Notes: generated from the letters alone by a model not told the origin. A DNA stretch of 64,000 nucleotides from Arthrobacter sp. H35-D1 (GCF_030063185.1 NZ_JASISP010000016.1:1-64000), one strand, 5' to 3'; numbered from the stretch's first letter, positions 16,937 to 27,004 are shown. Made by a program: numbers and translations.

Positions 16937-18010
16937 TTGTCAGAATTTACCGCCCGATTTGCCACTGCCGTCGAGATCGACCAATGGGACACATTGGTCA
17001 CCGCCAACCCCAACGGCGGCAATTTGCTTCAATCCGCAGCGTTTGCGGCTGTCAAGGCGAATTACGGCTGGAACACACAATTCATTGCCTTTGAGGGCCC
17101 GGACTACACCAGCTACAACCTGGTGCTGGAAAAGTCCTTCCCCGTGCTCGGCAAGCTGTGGTACTTCATCAAGGGCCCCGACGCCGCCAGTGTGGGCGAG
17201 ATTCCGGCCATGCTTGATGCGCTGCGCAGCTTTGCCAAGCGGGCGAAGTTGAACATTTTTGCGGCCAAGATTGAGCCGGACGTCGTCGCCTCCGAAGAAG
17301 CCCACGCGATCTTGCAGGGAGCCGGGCTCGTCAAGGTTCCTGATTTGCAGCCCAACGACCACACCGCGCTGCTGGACATCTCTCCGGAGCCCAACGAATT
17401 GCTGCGCAAACTTCACTCCCGCGGGCGCAATGCCGTGCGCCGGGCCCTGCGCGAAGAGGTCGAGGTGGTCCGGATGGATGCCACCGACGCCACCATGGCC
17501 ACCATGTACGAGCTGATGGTGGGGACCATTGCGGCCAAGTCCACCAACCAGGTCCGAGGTTTCGACTACTACCGCCAGTTCTGGACCGAGTTCGTCAGCC
17601 GCGGCCAGGGACATTTCTACTTCGTGTACGAGGACGGGACCGCGTCTGTGGGCGCGTTTGTGATCAACTACGGATCCAAGGCCACTTACAAGGACGGCGG
17701 CTCGCTGCAAAAGCGTTCGCAGTATGGCGATTCGCACCTTGTGCAGTGGGTGGCCATCAACGACATGAAGGAATTGGGGGCCGGTGAGTATGACTTCTGC
17801 GGCACACCGCCCTCGGCGAGGCTCAAGGACACCACACATCCGCACCACGGGCTGGGCTTGTTCAAGACCAGTTTCACCAAGACTGTCACTGATTTTGTAG
17901 GTTGCTACGATCTGGTGCTCAGCCCCATGCGATATAAATTGTGGTCGAGGATCGGGGAGCGCGTGTTCAGGCAGCTGTACACCCGCCGCACCGGAAAGCA
18001 GTTCTACTAA
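16937..18010 (+). CDS. FemABX-family peptidoglycan bridge aminoacyltransferase
   Basis: A 357-residue member of the Fem family, which uses aminoacyl-tRNA to add residues to the peptide stem of lipid II on the inner face of the membrane. It shows NLLQSAAFAAVKANYGW near the start, LHSRGRNAVRRALREEVEV in the middle (a central Fem motif) and HLVQWVAINDMKELGAGEYDF in the second acetyltransferase-like fold. The start is a TTG with GAGGG four bases before it; no nearer ATG fits. In Arthrobacter-type A3-alpha peptidoglycan such enzymes build the interpeptide bridge; which residue this one adds cannot be told. Confidence 0.88.
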   Translation: MSEFTARFATAVEIDQWDTLVTANPNGGNLLQSAAFAAVKANYGWNTQFIAFEGPDYTSYNLVLEKSFPVLGKLWYFIKGPDAASVGEIPAMLDALRSFAKRAKLNIFAAKIEPDVVASEEAHAILQGAGLVKVPDLQPNDHTALLDISPEPNELLRKLHSRGRNAVRRALREEVEVVRMDATDATMATMYELMVGTIAAKSTNQVRGFDYYRQFWTEFVSRGQGHFYFVYEDGTASVGAFVINYGSKATYKDGGSLQKRSQYGDSHLVQWVAINDMKELGAGEYDFCGTPPSARLKDTTHPHHGLGLFKTSFTKTVTDFVGCYDLVLSPMRYKLWSRIGERVFRQLYTRRTGKQFY

Positions 18011-18079
18011 ACACTTCAACGGCGCGCGGCGGCAGCAGATCCTGTCGCCAGCACCGGGACTAGGCCCCAGGGAGCATCA

Positions 18080-19840
18080 ATGACCAACCATCCCAGCAGC
18101 CGGAACCACGACTCTCCCGGCCATGGCCAAGCAGACACCACACCTGCCAGCCCGGCGCCGTCACGCCCAGCGCCGTCCAACGGTGTTCCCGGCAAGGCTG
18201 CGCCAGCGAAGAGTGCGCCGTTCAACGGTGTTCCCGTCAAGGCTGCGCCAGCGAAGAGGGCGCCGGCCAAGTCCGCGCCGTCCAAGACGGTGCCAGCGAA
18301 GAAGGCTCCGCCTAAAATGACGTCGGCCAAGCCCACCCCTCCTAAGTCTGCGCCGGGCAAATCTGCGCCGTCCAAGACCACGGGGACGGGCACGGCGCCT
18401 GCCGCCGGGTTGATTCCCCTTGTTTCGCCCGTTCGGCCGAACAACAAGGCGGCCCGGTCCGTGCTGCGCAAGCTTGTACAGGGGGAGGCTCCGCCCACGG
18501 CGCCCATGAACATCGTCGAAAGGCTGGCAGGGACCCCCTACGCCAACTTCACGATCCAGGTGGGCCAGGCGGAGGAGTCGGCACGGAAAACCATTGACTT
18601 TGCCCTGCGCTTGGCCGAGACCATGTTCCGGTATGGCGCGGGTGCCCTGGAAGTTGAGACCAGCATCATCGCCGTCACTGCTGCGCTGGGGCTGCGCAAC
18701 ATTGAAGTGGACATCACGAACCAGTCTGTGGTCATCAACTATGCCCCTCATGAAGCGGTGCCCATCACGCTGTTGCGGGTTGTGCGGTCGTGGACCAACA
18801 ACTACGCCGGTCTGGTGGACGTCCACGAGCTGGTGACGGATATTGCCGGCGGCGGTGTCTCTCGCGAGGAGGCATCCAGGCGCCTTGATGTCATCACGAA
18901 GCGGCCCAAGCCGTTCCCGCGCTGGATGGTGGCGATGGCAGAGGCCGTTTTTGGTGCTGCAGTGGTTGGTGTCATCGGTGGCTCGGGCCTTGGTGCACTC
19001 GTGGCGTTCTTGACCATCTTGCTGGCAGGGCAGGTGGCGCGGGTGCTGGGCAAATGGAAGGTTCCGGACTTCTTTGTGACCGCCATCAGTTCTTTTATCA
19101 TCACCGTGTTGGCGCTGGTGTTCTTCATGTTGCACGTGCCGCTGAGCCCATCCATTGTGGTGGCCGGCGGGATCCTGTTGATGTTGCCCTCGGGTCGGCT
19201 TGTCTCGGCCGTGCAGGATGCCATCAACGGGTTCCCCGTCTCTGCCGCGGGCCGTTTCCTCTCCGCGTTTCTGACGTTTGGCGCCATTGTGGCAGGCATC
19301 TCCGTGGCCTTGGTTTTGAGCGCCTTGCTGGGGATGGCCAGACTGGATGTGACCGAGGACCTCAGGTCGGTCCTGCCTGTTTATTGGTCGTTGCTGTTGG
19401 TCGCTGTTGCCACAGTGGCTATTTGCATCGCCGAACAAACTGCCGTCAGGCTGCTGCTGCCGACCATGGCCGTCGCCGTGGTGGGCTATCTGGCCTATTT
19501 CTACGGCCTGGAGCTTGGGCTTGGCGGCCGTTTTGCTCCGGCGGTCGGCGCCGTCGCCATCGGCTTCCTGGCCCGCATTGTTGCCCTGCGCCTGAGAGCG
19601 CCGCAGCTGGTGGTGGCCGTCCCGTCCATCCTCTTCTTGTTGGTGGGGCTTTCCATCTTCCGGGCCATGTTTGTCTTGACGCTCACGCCGGACGATTCGG
19701 TGACGGGAGCCGTCGGGCTGTTCAATGCCCTTGTGGTCATTCTGGCCGTTGCTGCCGGGGTGGTGTTGGGCGACAACATGGCCCGCCCGTTCACCCGCGG
19801 CCAAGGCCACCGGGACAGGCGCAGCAACCGCAGGCGCTGA
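18080..19840 (+). CDS. thrE: ThrE-type threonine/serine exporter with a long repetitive basic N-terminus
   Basis: A 586-residue membrane protein. From about residue 150 it carries the ThrE cytoplasmic domain (TIDFALRLAETMFRYGAGALEVE, DVHELVTDIAGG) and then about ten hydrophobic helices (the two halves often annotated DUF1212 and DUF3815). It would export threonine and serine using the proton gradient. Residues about 20-110 are a Pro/Ala/Lys/Ser-rich low-complexity region with imperfect copies of SAPFNGVPVKAAPAK-like units, far longer than in typical family members and strongly positively charged. The ATG is preceded by GGGAG. It stands alone, convergent with the siderophore-interacting protein gene. 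Confidence 0.9.
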   Translation: MTNHPSSRNHDSPGHGQADTTPASPAPSRPAPSNGVPGKAAPAKSAPFNGVPVKAAPAKRAPAKSAPSKTVPAKKAPPKMTSAKPTPPKSAPGKSAPSKTTGTGTAPAAGLIPLVSPVRPNNKAARSVLRKLVQGEAPPTAPMNIVERLAGTPYANFTIQVGQAEESARKTIDFALRLAETMFRYGAGALEVETSIIAVTAALGLRNIEVDITNQSVVINYAPHEAVPITLLRVVRSWTNNYAGLVDVHELVTDIAGGGVSREEASRRLDVITKRPKPFPRWMVAMAEAVFGAAVVGVIGGSGLGALVAFLTILLAGQVARVLGKWKVPDFFVTAISSFIITVLALVFFMLHVPLSPSIVVAGGILLMLPSGRLVSAVQDAINGFPVSAAGRFLSAFLTFGAIVAGISVALVLSALLGMARLDVTEDLRSVLPVYWSLLLVAVATVAICIAEQTAVRLLLPTMAVAVVGYLAYFYGLELGLGGRFAPAVGAVAIGFLARIVALRLRAPQLVVAVPSILFLLVGLSIFRAMFVLTLTPDDSVTGAVGLFNALVVILAVAAGVVLGDNMARPFTRGQGHRDRRSNRRR

Positions 19841-19888
19841 CCCGTCGCCTGTCTGGGGCGCACAGTGGGGTGTTCCGCGGGTGGTGCC

Positions 19889-20743
19889 CTACAGAATTTT
19901 GCCGATAGGCTGCTTCTTCTCGGCCTGGAAGAAGTCTTCCGTGCGGCCACGGGCCCAGTAGCCCGAGAGTGAAACCTGCGAACGCTCAAGACCGCGCTGC
20001 TTGAGAAGCACGTCGCGCAGCTGCTTCATGCATTCCCGCTCCCCGTGCACGAACGCGTCCACCCGGCCCGCAGGCCAAGGCCCGTTCGTGACGGCGTCCC
20101 GCAGCAGCGAGCCCTCGTCCGTGGTCGTTCCGTTGCGGAACACCCAGGTGAGTTCGACGGCGTCGGGCTTCTCCAAGGGCTGGATGTCCGCGGCCGTCTC
20201 GACTTCAAGGTACACGTGGCCGCGGGCCTCTGCAGGCAGCGCCTCGAGGGATGCGGCAATGGCGGGCAGCGCCGATGCGTCGCCGGCGAACAGGTGCCAG
20301 TCGGCATCGGTATTGGGCTTGTAGGCCCCGCCGGGACCGGAGAAAATGATCCTGTCGCCCGGGGCGGCAGCGGCTGCCCACGGCCCGGCCAGCCCGGCGT
20401 CCCCGTGCACAACAAAGTCGATGGCCAATTCCTGAGCGGCCAGGCTGATCCAGCGAACCGTGTAGGTGCGGGTGATTGGCCAGTGCTCGCGTGGCATGGT
20501 TTCGCGCAGTGCAAACACATCAACCGGCTCGGCATACTCCACTCCGGGCTGCAGGAAGTGGATCTTTACGTACATGTCAGTGGCGTCCTTGGCCGTGAAC
20601 TCGGCCAGCCCGGGACCGCCGGCCACAATGCGCACCATGTTCGGGCCAAGCCGTTCGGTGCGCAGGACACGCAGGGTGAACTGGGTGCGTGGTTTTACGG
20701 CAGGCGCCACGACGGGGGAGGATTCGGTCTTGGCTGAAGTCAC
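19889..20743 (-). CDS. Siderophore-interacting protein (FAD-dependent ferric reductase type)
   Basis: A 284-residue protein of the ViuB/SIP family, which releases iron from imported ferric siderophores by reduction with NAD(P)H. The FAD-binding motif ITRTYTVRW, the FSGPGGAYKP loop, the LFAGDASALPAIAASLEAL segment and the C-terminal LSGYWARGRTED are all family hallmarks. A GTG start is fixed by AGGAG six bases upstream. A near-perfect DtxR/IdeR iron box lies 55 bases before the start, so the gene should be silenced when iron is plentiful; an IdeR-type regulator is encoded at 59374-60069. Confidence 0.93.
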   Translation of the reverse strand: MTSAKTESSPVVAPAVKPRTQFTLRVLRTERLGPNMVRIVAGGPGLAEFTAKDATDMYVKIHFLQPGVEYAEPVDVFALRETMPREHWPITRTYTVRWISLAAQELAIDFVVHGDAGLAGPWAAAAAPGDRIIFSGPGGAYKPNTDADWHLFAGDASALPAIAASLEALPAEARGHVYLEVETAADIQPLEKPDAVELTWVFRNGTTTDEGSLLRDAVTNGPWPAGRVDAFVHGERECMKQLRDVLLKQRGLERSQVSLSGYWARGRTEDFFQAEKKQPIGKIL

Positions 20744-20797
20744 AGTGAGCTCCTGATGCCGGGCAGACGCCCGGCGTGGTGGGCGCGACGGGCGCGC

Positions 20798-20819
20798 CTA
20801 GTTAGGTTGTCCTAACTAG
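20798..20819. promoter_or_regulatory. Iron box (DtxR/IdeR operator) before the siderophore gene
   Basis: CTAGTTAGG and CCTAACTAG are perfect 9-bp arms around TTGT. The core TTAGGTT...CCTAA closely follows the known DtxR/IdeR consensus. It lies between ung and the siderophore-interacting protein gene, upstream of the latter. Confidence 0.85.
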
Positions 20820-20820
20820 T

Positions 20821-21579
20821 CTAGATCAAGGGGAGGGCCCAGTCGATCTCAGCGCTGCCCTGGGTGCGCAACAACTCGTTGATCCGGCTGAACGGCTTGG
20901 AACCGAAGAAGCCCCGCGACGCCGACAACGGGCTCGGATGGGCCGACTCAATCACGGCCGTGCCCGCCAGCAACGGGGCCAGACGCTGGGCATCCTTGCC
21001 CCACAACACGCTGACAAGGGGCTGATTTCTGGCGGCAAGGGCGCTGATCACCGATTCGGTCACGGTTTCCCACCCGCGACGGCGGTGCGAACCTGCCGCC
21101 CCCGGCGCCACCGTCAACACCCTGTTCAGCAGCAGCACCCCTTGGTTTGCCCAGGCGCTCAAATCGCCGTGGGGGGAAGGGGCGATGCCCAGATCTGATT
21201 GGAGTTCCTTGAAGATGTTGTTCAAGCTGCGCGGGAGGGGGCGCGTTGCCCCGTCCACCGCAAAGGCGAGCCCCACCGAGTGCCCCGGCGTCGGGTACGG
21301 GTCCTGGCCCACGATCAAAACCCTCACGTTCGCCAGCGGGGTGCCCAACGCGCGCAGCACCCGGGTGGGCGGCGGCAGGAAGCGGGTGCCGGCGTCGTAC
21401 TCCTTCGACAGCATCTTCCCAAGGCTGAGCAAGGTGTTCTCCTGCGGCGCCAGCGCGGCGGCCCAGTCCGGGGCCATCAGGGACAAGGGGTCGCTGCGCA
21501 AGACCGCCAGGGCCTGCACCTGCCGGGCGTCCCACGGGTCGGGGGAGCGGAGTTCAAAGAGGCCGGGTGTGCTGTCCAT
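20821..21579 (-). CDS. ung: Uracil-DNA glycosylase, family 1
   Basis: A 252-residue base-excision repair enzyme removing uracil from DNA. The water-activating motif [16 protein letters not shown] and the minor-groove loop [18 protein letters not shown] are both intact. The ATG at 21579 has GGAA five bases upstream and gives a normal family length; earlier in-frame starts (21597, 21675) would add residues with no family match. It ends just before the iron box and seems to be a single-gene unit. Confidence 0.95.
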   Translation of the reverse strand: MDSTPGLFELRSPDPWDARQVQALAVLRSDPLSLMAPDWAAALAPQENTLLSLGKMLSKEYDAGTRFLPPPTRVLRALGTPLANVRVLIVGQDPYPTPGHSVGLAFAVDGATRPLPRSLNNIFKELQSDLGIAPSPHGDLSAWANQGVLLLNRVLTVAPGAAGSHRRRGWETVTESVISALAARNQPLVSVLWGKDAQRLAPLLAGTAVIESAHPSPLSASRGFFGSKPFSRINELLRTQGSAEIDWALPLI

Positions 21580-21826
21580 GGTTCCATTGTGGACCATGGC
21601 AGGCGCGCGGATACGGCAAGCTACGGGTTGAGGCACGGTCTGAGCTCGGCACGACCGGCGTTCATTGGCCCACACGTGGTGCCGACGGGTTCCCTGTCCA
21701 CAGTTTCCCGAATGACACAGCTGTCATTCGCCCCTATTATGGACAGAGCAGGCCGTGGAGCACGGCCGGCAAACGTGCACGCCATGCGTGAAATCCAGTA
21801 GATGAAATGCAAAGGGAGGGTCGCAA

Positions 21827-22135
21827 GTGGCCGAAGCAGTCCAGCACGGGCAGGGCCCTACGGACGCCGGCGCAGCGCCTGAACCCGCGGACGGGCTCAG
21901 CGAACGCGACCAGCAGATGCTTGACCTTGAACGCCAATGGTGGAAGTACGCCGGAGCCAAGGAACAAGCCATCCGCGACATGTTCGACCTCTCGGCAACC
22001 CACTACTACCAAGTGCTCAACGCGTTGATCGACACGGAAGCCGCACTGGCCCACGACCCCATGCTTGTCAAACGATTGCGTAGACTACGTGAGTCACGCC
22101 AACAGGCTCGGTCTGCACGCCGACTGGGCAATTGA
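21827..22135 (+). CDS. DUF3263 protein, small conserved actinobacterial protein
   Basis: A 102-residue protein whose core LSERDQQMLDLERQWWKYAG and SATHYYQVLNALID match DUF3263. The second part resembles a helix-turn-helix seen in sigma-factor-like DNA-binding proteins, but its function is unknown. A GTG start follows AAAGGGAGGG at six bases. The LytR_C protein gene follows 42 bases later in the same direction, a pairing that I recall as conserved in related actinobacteria. Confidence 0.88.
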   Translation: MAEAVQHGQGPTDAGAAPEPADGLSERDQQMLDLERQWWKYAGAKEQAIRDMFDLSATHYYQVLNALIDTEAALAHDPMLVKRLRRLRESRQQARSARRLGN

Positions 22136-22177
22136 CGCGCCCCGAACCCAACGCACCCACAAGGACAGCACTGCACT

Positions 22178-22777
22178 ATGAGTAATTACCCGCGGGATGA
22201 ATTCGACACCGTTGAGGAGAATTCGGCACGCCACGGCGTTCACCGGGCCTCGATGGAACCCCACAGGCGCTCGTTGATGCCCCTGATGATCTTTGGTGTG
22301 GCGGCGCTGTGCGTTGGCTTGCTGGCGTTTTTCATCATGCCCCAGATGCTCAACACGGACGCGGCACCCTTGGCCGCAGGGACCACGAGCACCGCACCTG
22401 GCTCCGCGCCGGCTTCGACCCAGTCCGCTGCAGAAGCGCCCACCCCTGTGGCGGTGGAAACACCCACACCCGAGCCGACGCCGGAACCAACTCCGGAGCC
22501 CGCAGTGAACAAAAGCAGCCCCGTTGCCGTCTTTAATGCCACGGGTGTTCCCGGCCTGGCAGCGCGGTACGCGGGCCTTGTCACCGGCGGTGGTTGGCCC
22601 GTGTCCCAGTCGTCCAACTGGGCCGGCCAACCGCAGCCGGCCTCGGTGATCTTCTACAGCGACACCGCGCAGAAGGCCAATGCCGAGGCGCTCAGCAAGC
22701 TGTTGAATATTCCAACCGTTGTGGAGACCGCCGAGCTGGGCCTGCCACTGGCCGTTGTGCTGGGTCCCGGAGCCTAA
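22178..22777 (+). CDS. Membrane-anchored LytR C-terminal-domain protein
   Basis: A 199-residue protein with a cytoplasmic N-terminus (1-32), one membrane helix (about 33-55), a Pro/Thr/Glu linker (about 60-108, with repeated TPEP units) and an external LytR_C domain starting at SSPVAVFNATGVPGLAARYA. This domain accompanies LytR-CpsA-Psr cell-wall ligases, yet here it stands without a catalytic domain, so a structural or accessory wall role is inferred. It shares a transcription unit with the DUF3263 gene. Confidence 0.85.
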   Translation: MSNYPRDEFDTVEENSARHGVHRASMEPHRRSLMPLMIFGVAALCVGLLAFFIMPQMLNTDAAPLAAGTTSTAPGSAPASTQSAAEAPTPVAVETPTPEPTPEPTPEPAVNKSSPVAVFNATGVPGLAARYAGLVTGGGWPVSQSSNWAGQPQPASVIFYSDTAQKANAEALSKLLNIPTVVETAELGLPLAVVLGPGA

Positions 22778-22792
22778 ATAGCTCCGCAATCG

Positions 22793-22849
22793 CCAGAAGC
22801 CACTTGTGGTGTCCAAAACTAGATTTTGGACACCACAAGTGTCTTCTGG
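22793..22849. terminator. Very long hairpin between convergent genes
   Basis: The arms 22793-22818 and 22824-22849 are 26 bases long with a single mismatch (22800 against 22842) around a five-base loop CTAGA. The core is CACTTGTGGTGTCCAAAA. It lies between the LytR_C gene and the TM2 gene and can act in both directions, although there is no T run. Confidence 0.7.
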
Positions 22850-22876
22850 GTGCTGGCCCTGACGTCGTGCCGTGGG

Positions 22877-23422
22877 CTATTCCTTTAGCGGAATGCCGCG
22901 CGCGTCCACCTTGAACGGGTCGGCCCCCACGAGGATCATGATGCCTTCAATGAAGCCCCAGATGCCGCCGATTCCGAAAGTGACGATGGTGACGACAATT
23001 TGAATGACGCCCATCTTGGTGTCTCCCAAGTAGAAGCGATGGATGCCCCAGGCCCCGAGCAGGATGCCGAGGATGCCGGCCACGAGCTTTGATTTTTGCT
23101 CGACGCCGGGGATGATGCCGTATCCCTGCTGCTGGGGGTAGCCCTGCTGTTGCTGGTAGCCCTGCTGTTGCTGTGGGTAGCCCGGCTGCTGGTAGCCCTG
23201 CTGTTGCTGGTAGCCCTGCTGAACGTTCTGCTGCTGGTAGTCCTGCGGCGCACCGGGCTGCGAGTAGCTGGGTGCAGTCGTGTCGCTGGCGGCAGGCGGC
23301 TGCCAACTGGGAGCCTGCTGGCCCGCCTGGCTGGACTGTAAAGGCTGGTCATAGCCTTCCGGCACTTCGGTGCGTTTTTCCGGCTGGGCCGGAGTCTGTT
23401 CGGGGTTGGTATTTTCACTCAC
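22877..23422 (-). CDS. TM2-domain membrane protein with Gln/Tyr/Pro-rich N-terminus
   Basis: A 181-residue protein. The N-terminal half is a hydrophilic Q/Y/G/P repeat region with many YQQQ and GYPQQ units. The C-terminal 60 residues form a TM2 domain: two membrane helices joined by a polar turn, with the typical GAWGIHRFYLGDTKMGV. The GTG at 23422, with AGGAG eight bases upstream, is preferred over an upstream start at 23491 that adds unrelated residues. TM2 proteins have no settled function. It is divergent from groEL. Confidence 0.88.
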   Translation of the reverse strand: MSENTNPEQTPAQPEKRTEVPEGYDQPLQSSQAGQQAPSWQPPAASDTTAPSYSQPGAPQDYQQQNVQQGYQQQQGYQQPGYPQQQQGYQQQQGYPQQQGYGIIPGVEQKSKLVAGILGILLGAWGIHRFYLGDTKMGVIQIVVTIVTFGIGGIWGFIEGIMILVGADPFKVDARGIPLKE

Positions 23423-23649
23423 GGTGTCTCCTGGTGCTGGTGCTGTTGCACAAGCTGCTGCCGGGAGGCAGAGCATCCATTGCTTATGCACACTTCGGAA
23501 TATTTACAGTCCCCACGCTATCCGTTTGTGGGCGCGGCGGATAGGTAACGACGTGGTGTTCAGCCAATATATCCTCTGGGGCCGTTCGCCTGAAGCTCAT
23601 ATCTGACGCTTCGCTTGCACTCCAAGCTCCCCAAGTGCTTATGATTGAG

Positions 23650-23676
23650 TTAGCACTCTGTAGTGGTGACTGCTAA
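23650..23676 (+). promoter_or_regulatory. CIRCE element, HrcA operator of groEL
   Basis: TTAGCACTC, nine bases, then GACTGCTAA. The consensus right arm is GAGTGCTAA, so there is one mismatch. It is 160 bases before the groEL ATG and marks heat-shock repression by HrcA. The rest of 23423-23836 holds no gene that I can support. Confidence 0.9.
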
Positions 23677-23746
23677 TTACTAGTGGGTCAACCGCCGTCG
23701 GGGTTTGAACTTTTCCTCATCGGGTGAGGGTTCGTGGCCGTTGTAA

Positions 23747-25471
<1,725 letters not shown>

Positions 25472-25521
25472 TCCCCACGCCCTCCCTAAGCCGAGCCGCT
25501 GACGCGTCTTGGCTTTGGGGC

Positions 25522-25586
25522 CCTCGGGCGCGTGGGCCCAAACGCCCTCCTCCTATTTGGGACCTCGGGCGCGTGGGCCCAAACGC
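25522..25586. repeat. Two copies of a 24-bp direct repeat after groEL
   Basis: The unit beginning CCTCGGGCGCGTGGGCCC and ending AAACGC is found at 25522-25545 and 25563-25586, identical in both copies, with similar TTTGGG flanks. Copy two can also fold (GCGCGT with ACGCGC). It may belong to the 3' end structure of the groEL transcript. Confidence 0.75.
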
Positions 25587-25611
25587 GCTCCGTCCGGAAG
25601 CTTGTGCGAGA

Positions 25612-25639
25612 GACGCTCCTGCCATTTGGCAGGGGCGTC
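25612..25639 (+). terminator. Terminator-like hairpin after groEL
   Basis: GACGCTCCTGCC pairs with GGCAGGGGCGTC (one T-G pair) around ATTT. The exit sequence CTTCGCATTTAAT is moderately T-rich. Confidence 0.7.
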
Positions 25640-25695
25640 CTTCGCATTTAATGGGGCTGTCATTGAACGTCCGGGATAGATGAAAGTATTGGCTC

Positions 25696-26697
25696 ATGAC
25701 AATTGTTGCAGCTGCCGATGGTTCGGCGTTGGGAAATCCCGGGCCTGCCGGCTGGGCGTGGTACGTGGACGAGAACTGCTGGCGTGCAGGCGGCTGGCCC
25801 CACGGCACCAATAACATGGGCGAACTCATGGCAGTCCTGGACCTTTTCAAGTCCACGGAGCATGTGCCGGAAGAACCGTTGCACATCCTGTGTGACAGCC
25901 AGTACGTCATCAACTGCATTACGAAGTGGATGCCCGGCTGGAAGCGCAAGGGCTGGCGCAAGGCCGACGGAAAGCCGGTGCTGAATCTTGAACTGCTCAA
26001 GGACATCGACGCAGCCATTCTGGGCAGAAAGTACACGTTCGAATGGGTCAAGGGCCATGCTGGCCACGACCTCAACGAAGCCGCCGACGACCGCGCCCGC
26101 GACGCCGCCACCGCCTATCAAGCCAAACGCACGCCCAACGCTGGTCCGGGCTTCCCGGGCGCGGGTTCGCCCACAGCCGAGCCCGCAGCGGAGTCCGGAG
26201 CGGAATCCGATCCTGTGGCCACCGTGGAGCCACCGGCGGCTCCCATGCAGCAAGCACCTGCGGCTCCCATGCAGCAAGCGCCGGCGGATGAGGTGCAGCC
26301 GGATCTGTTTTCCATGCTCGAGGACGACCTTGACCCTTCATTCCCCGCCGGCCGTGACGCGTCACTGGAGGCAGTAGTGCAGCTCGAACGCGAACTTCTT
26401 GACCCGGCCGTGCGGGCCGATCCGCTGCGGGCGTCCGAGCTGCTGCACCCCGACTTTGAAGAAATCGGTGCCTCCGGCCGACGCTTGTCCCGGCAGGAGG
26501 CCCTGGCCATGTTCAGCGACGAGACGGCTGGGCACACTAGCCTTGAGGTGCTCACACTGAACCGGCTCGACGACTCCACGGCCCTGTTGACGTACCGCAG
26601 CGATGCCCCGGACGGCAGCGCATTGCGCAGCTCAATCTGGCAGTTCGCCAGCGGCCGGTGGCAGGTGCGTTTCCACCAGGGCACCTCCGAAGCGTAA
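25696..26697 (+). CDS. Ribonuclease HI fused to an NTF2-like (DUF4440) domain
   Basis: A 333-residue two-domain protein. Residues 1-145 form an RNase HI fold that cuts RNA in RNA-DNA hybrids, with the catalytic acids visible in AADGSALGNPGPAG, NNMGELMAV, LCDSQYV and EAADDRARD, and the histidine in VKGHAGH. Residues about 150-210 are a Pro/Ala linker with a duplicated AAPMQQAPA unit. Residues about 215-333 resemble a DUF4440/SnoaL-like small-molecule pocket (LLHPDFEEIGASGRRLSRQE, LTYRSDAPDGSALRSSIWQF). The substrate of the second domain is unknown. The ribosome site is weak. Confidence 0.88.
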   Translation: MTIVAAADGSALGNPGPAGWAWYVDENCWRAGGWPHGTNNMGELMAVLDLFKSTEHVPEEPLHILCDSQYVINCITKWMPGWKRKGWRKADGKPVLNLELLKDIDAAILGRKYTFEWVKGHAGHDLNEAADDRARDAATAYQAKRTPNAGPGFPGAGSPTAEPAAESGAESDPVATVEPPAAPMQQAPAAPMQQAPADEVQPDLFSMLEDDLDPSFPAGRDASLEAVVQLERELLDPAVRADPLRASELLHPDFEEIGASGRRLSRQEALAMFSDETAGHTSLEVLTLNRLDDSTALLTYRSDAPDGSALRSSIWQFASGRWQVRFHQGTSEA

Positions 26698-26711
26698 GGC
26701 CGCGGGGCCTT
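26696..26711. terminator. Short convergent hairpin
   Basis: AAGGCC and GGCCTT flank GCGG exactly between the RNase H stop and the WXG100 stop. It is small but well placed for both strands. Confidence 0.45.
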
Positions 26712-27004
26712 TAGCGTGCCGTGAACATTCTCGTGTTGGCTTCTTCGGCCTGCGCGTATTGTGTCGCGGCCGTGGACAGGGCGCCGTTGATGCTCTCAAG
26801 GGACGCCTCAACTTTCAGTTCCGTGGCGTGCCATTCCTGCAGCAGCGACTGAAAATTGGTGGCGGCCGCGCCCGTCCACGTGGACTGCAGGTCCATGAGG
26901 TTGCGCTTCATGGCGTCCACCTCCATGCGGATTCGGTCGACCGAGCCTCTGACGGCCGTGCTTTTGAGTGCAAGGTCGTCGCTGTTGACGTTGAACTGTG
27001 CCAT
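26711..27004 (-). CDS. WXG100 (ESAT-6-like) protein
   Basis: A 97-residue helical-hairpin protein. It opens with MAQFNVNSDDLALKSTAVRG and has the central turn STWTGAAATNFQSLL, where W-T-G fills the WxG position. Such proteins are exported by type VII secretion systems or act as partners of larger substrates. The ATG at 27004, preceded by GGACAGGACC, is the family-typical start; a longer frame from 27103 is rejected. It is solitary: no EccC, EccD or partner gene is in the window. Confidence 0.9.
   Translation of the reverse strand: MAQFNVNSDDLALKSTAVRGSVDRIRMEVDAMKRNLMDLQSTWTGAAATNFQSLLQEWHATELKVEASLESINGALSTAATQYAQAEEANTRMFTAR

Noticed and set aside
18161-19810. Open frame of 549 codons antisense to thrE
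   Set aside because: It is rich in His, Arg, Gly and Gln with no membrane or domain pattern; thrE itself is unmistakable.
23100-23240. Closely spaced repeats resembling a CRISPR or minisatellite
   Set aside because: They are in-frame codons for the Gln/Tyr-rich head of the TM2 protein and have no uniform spacers.
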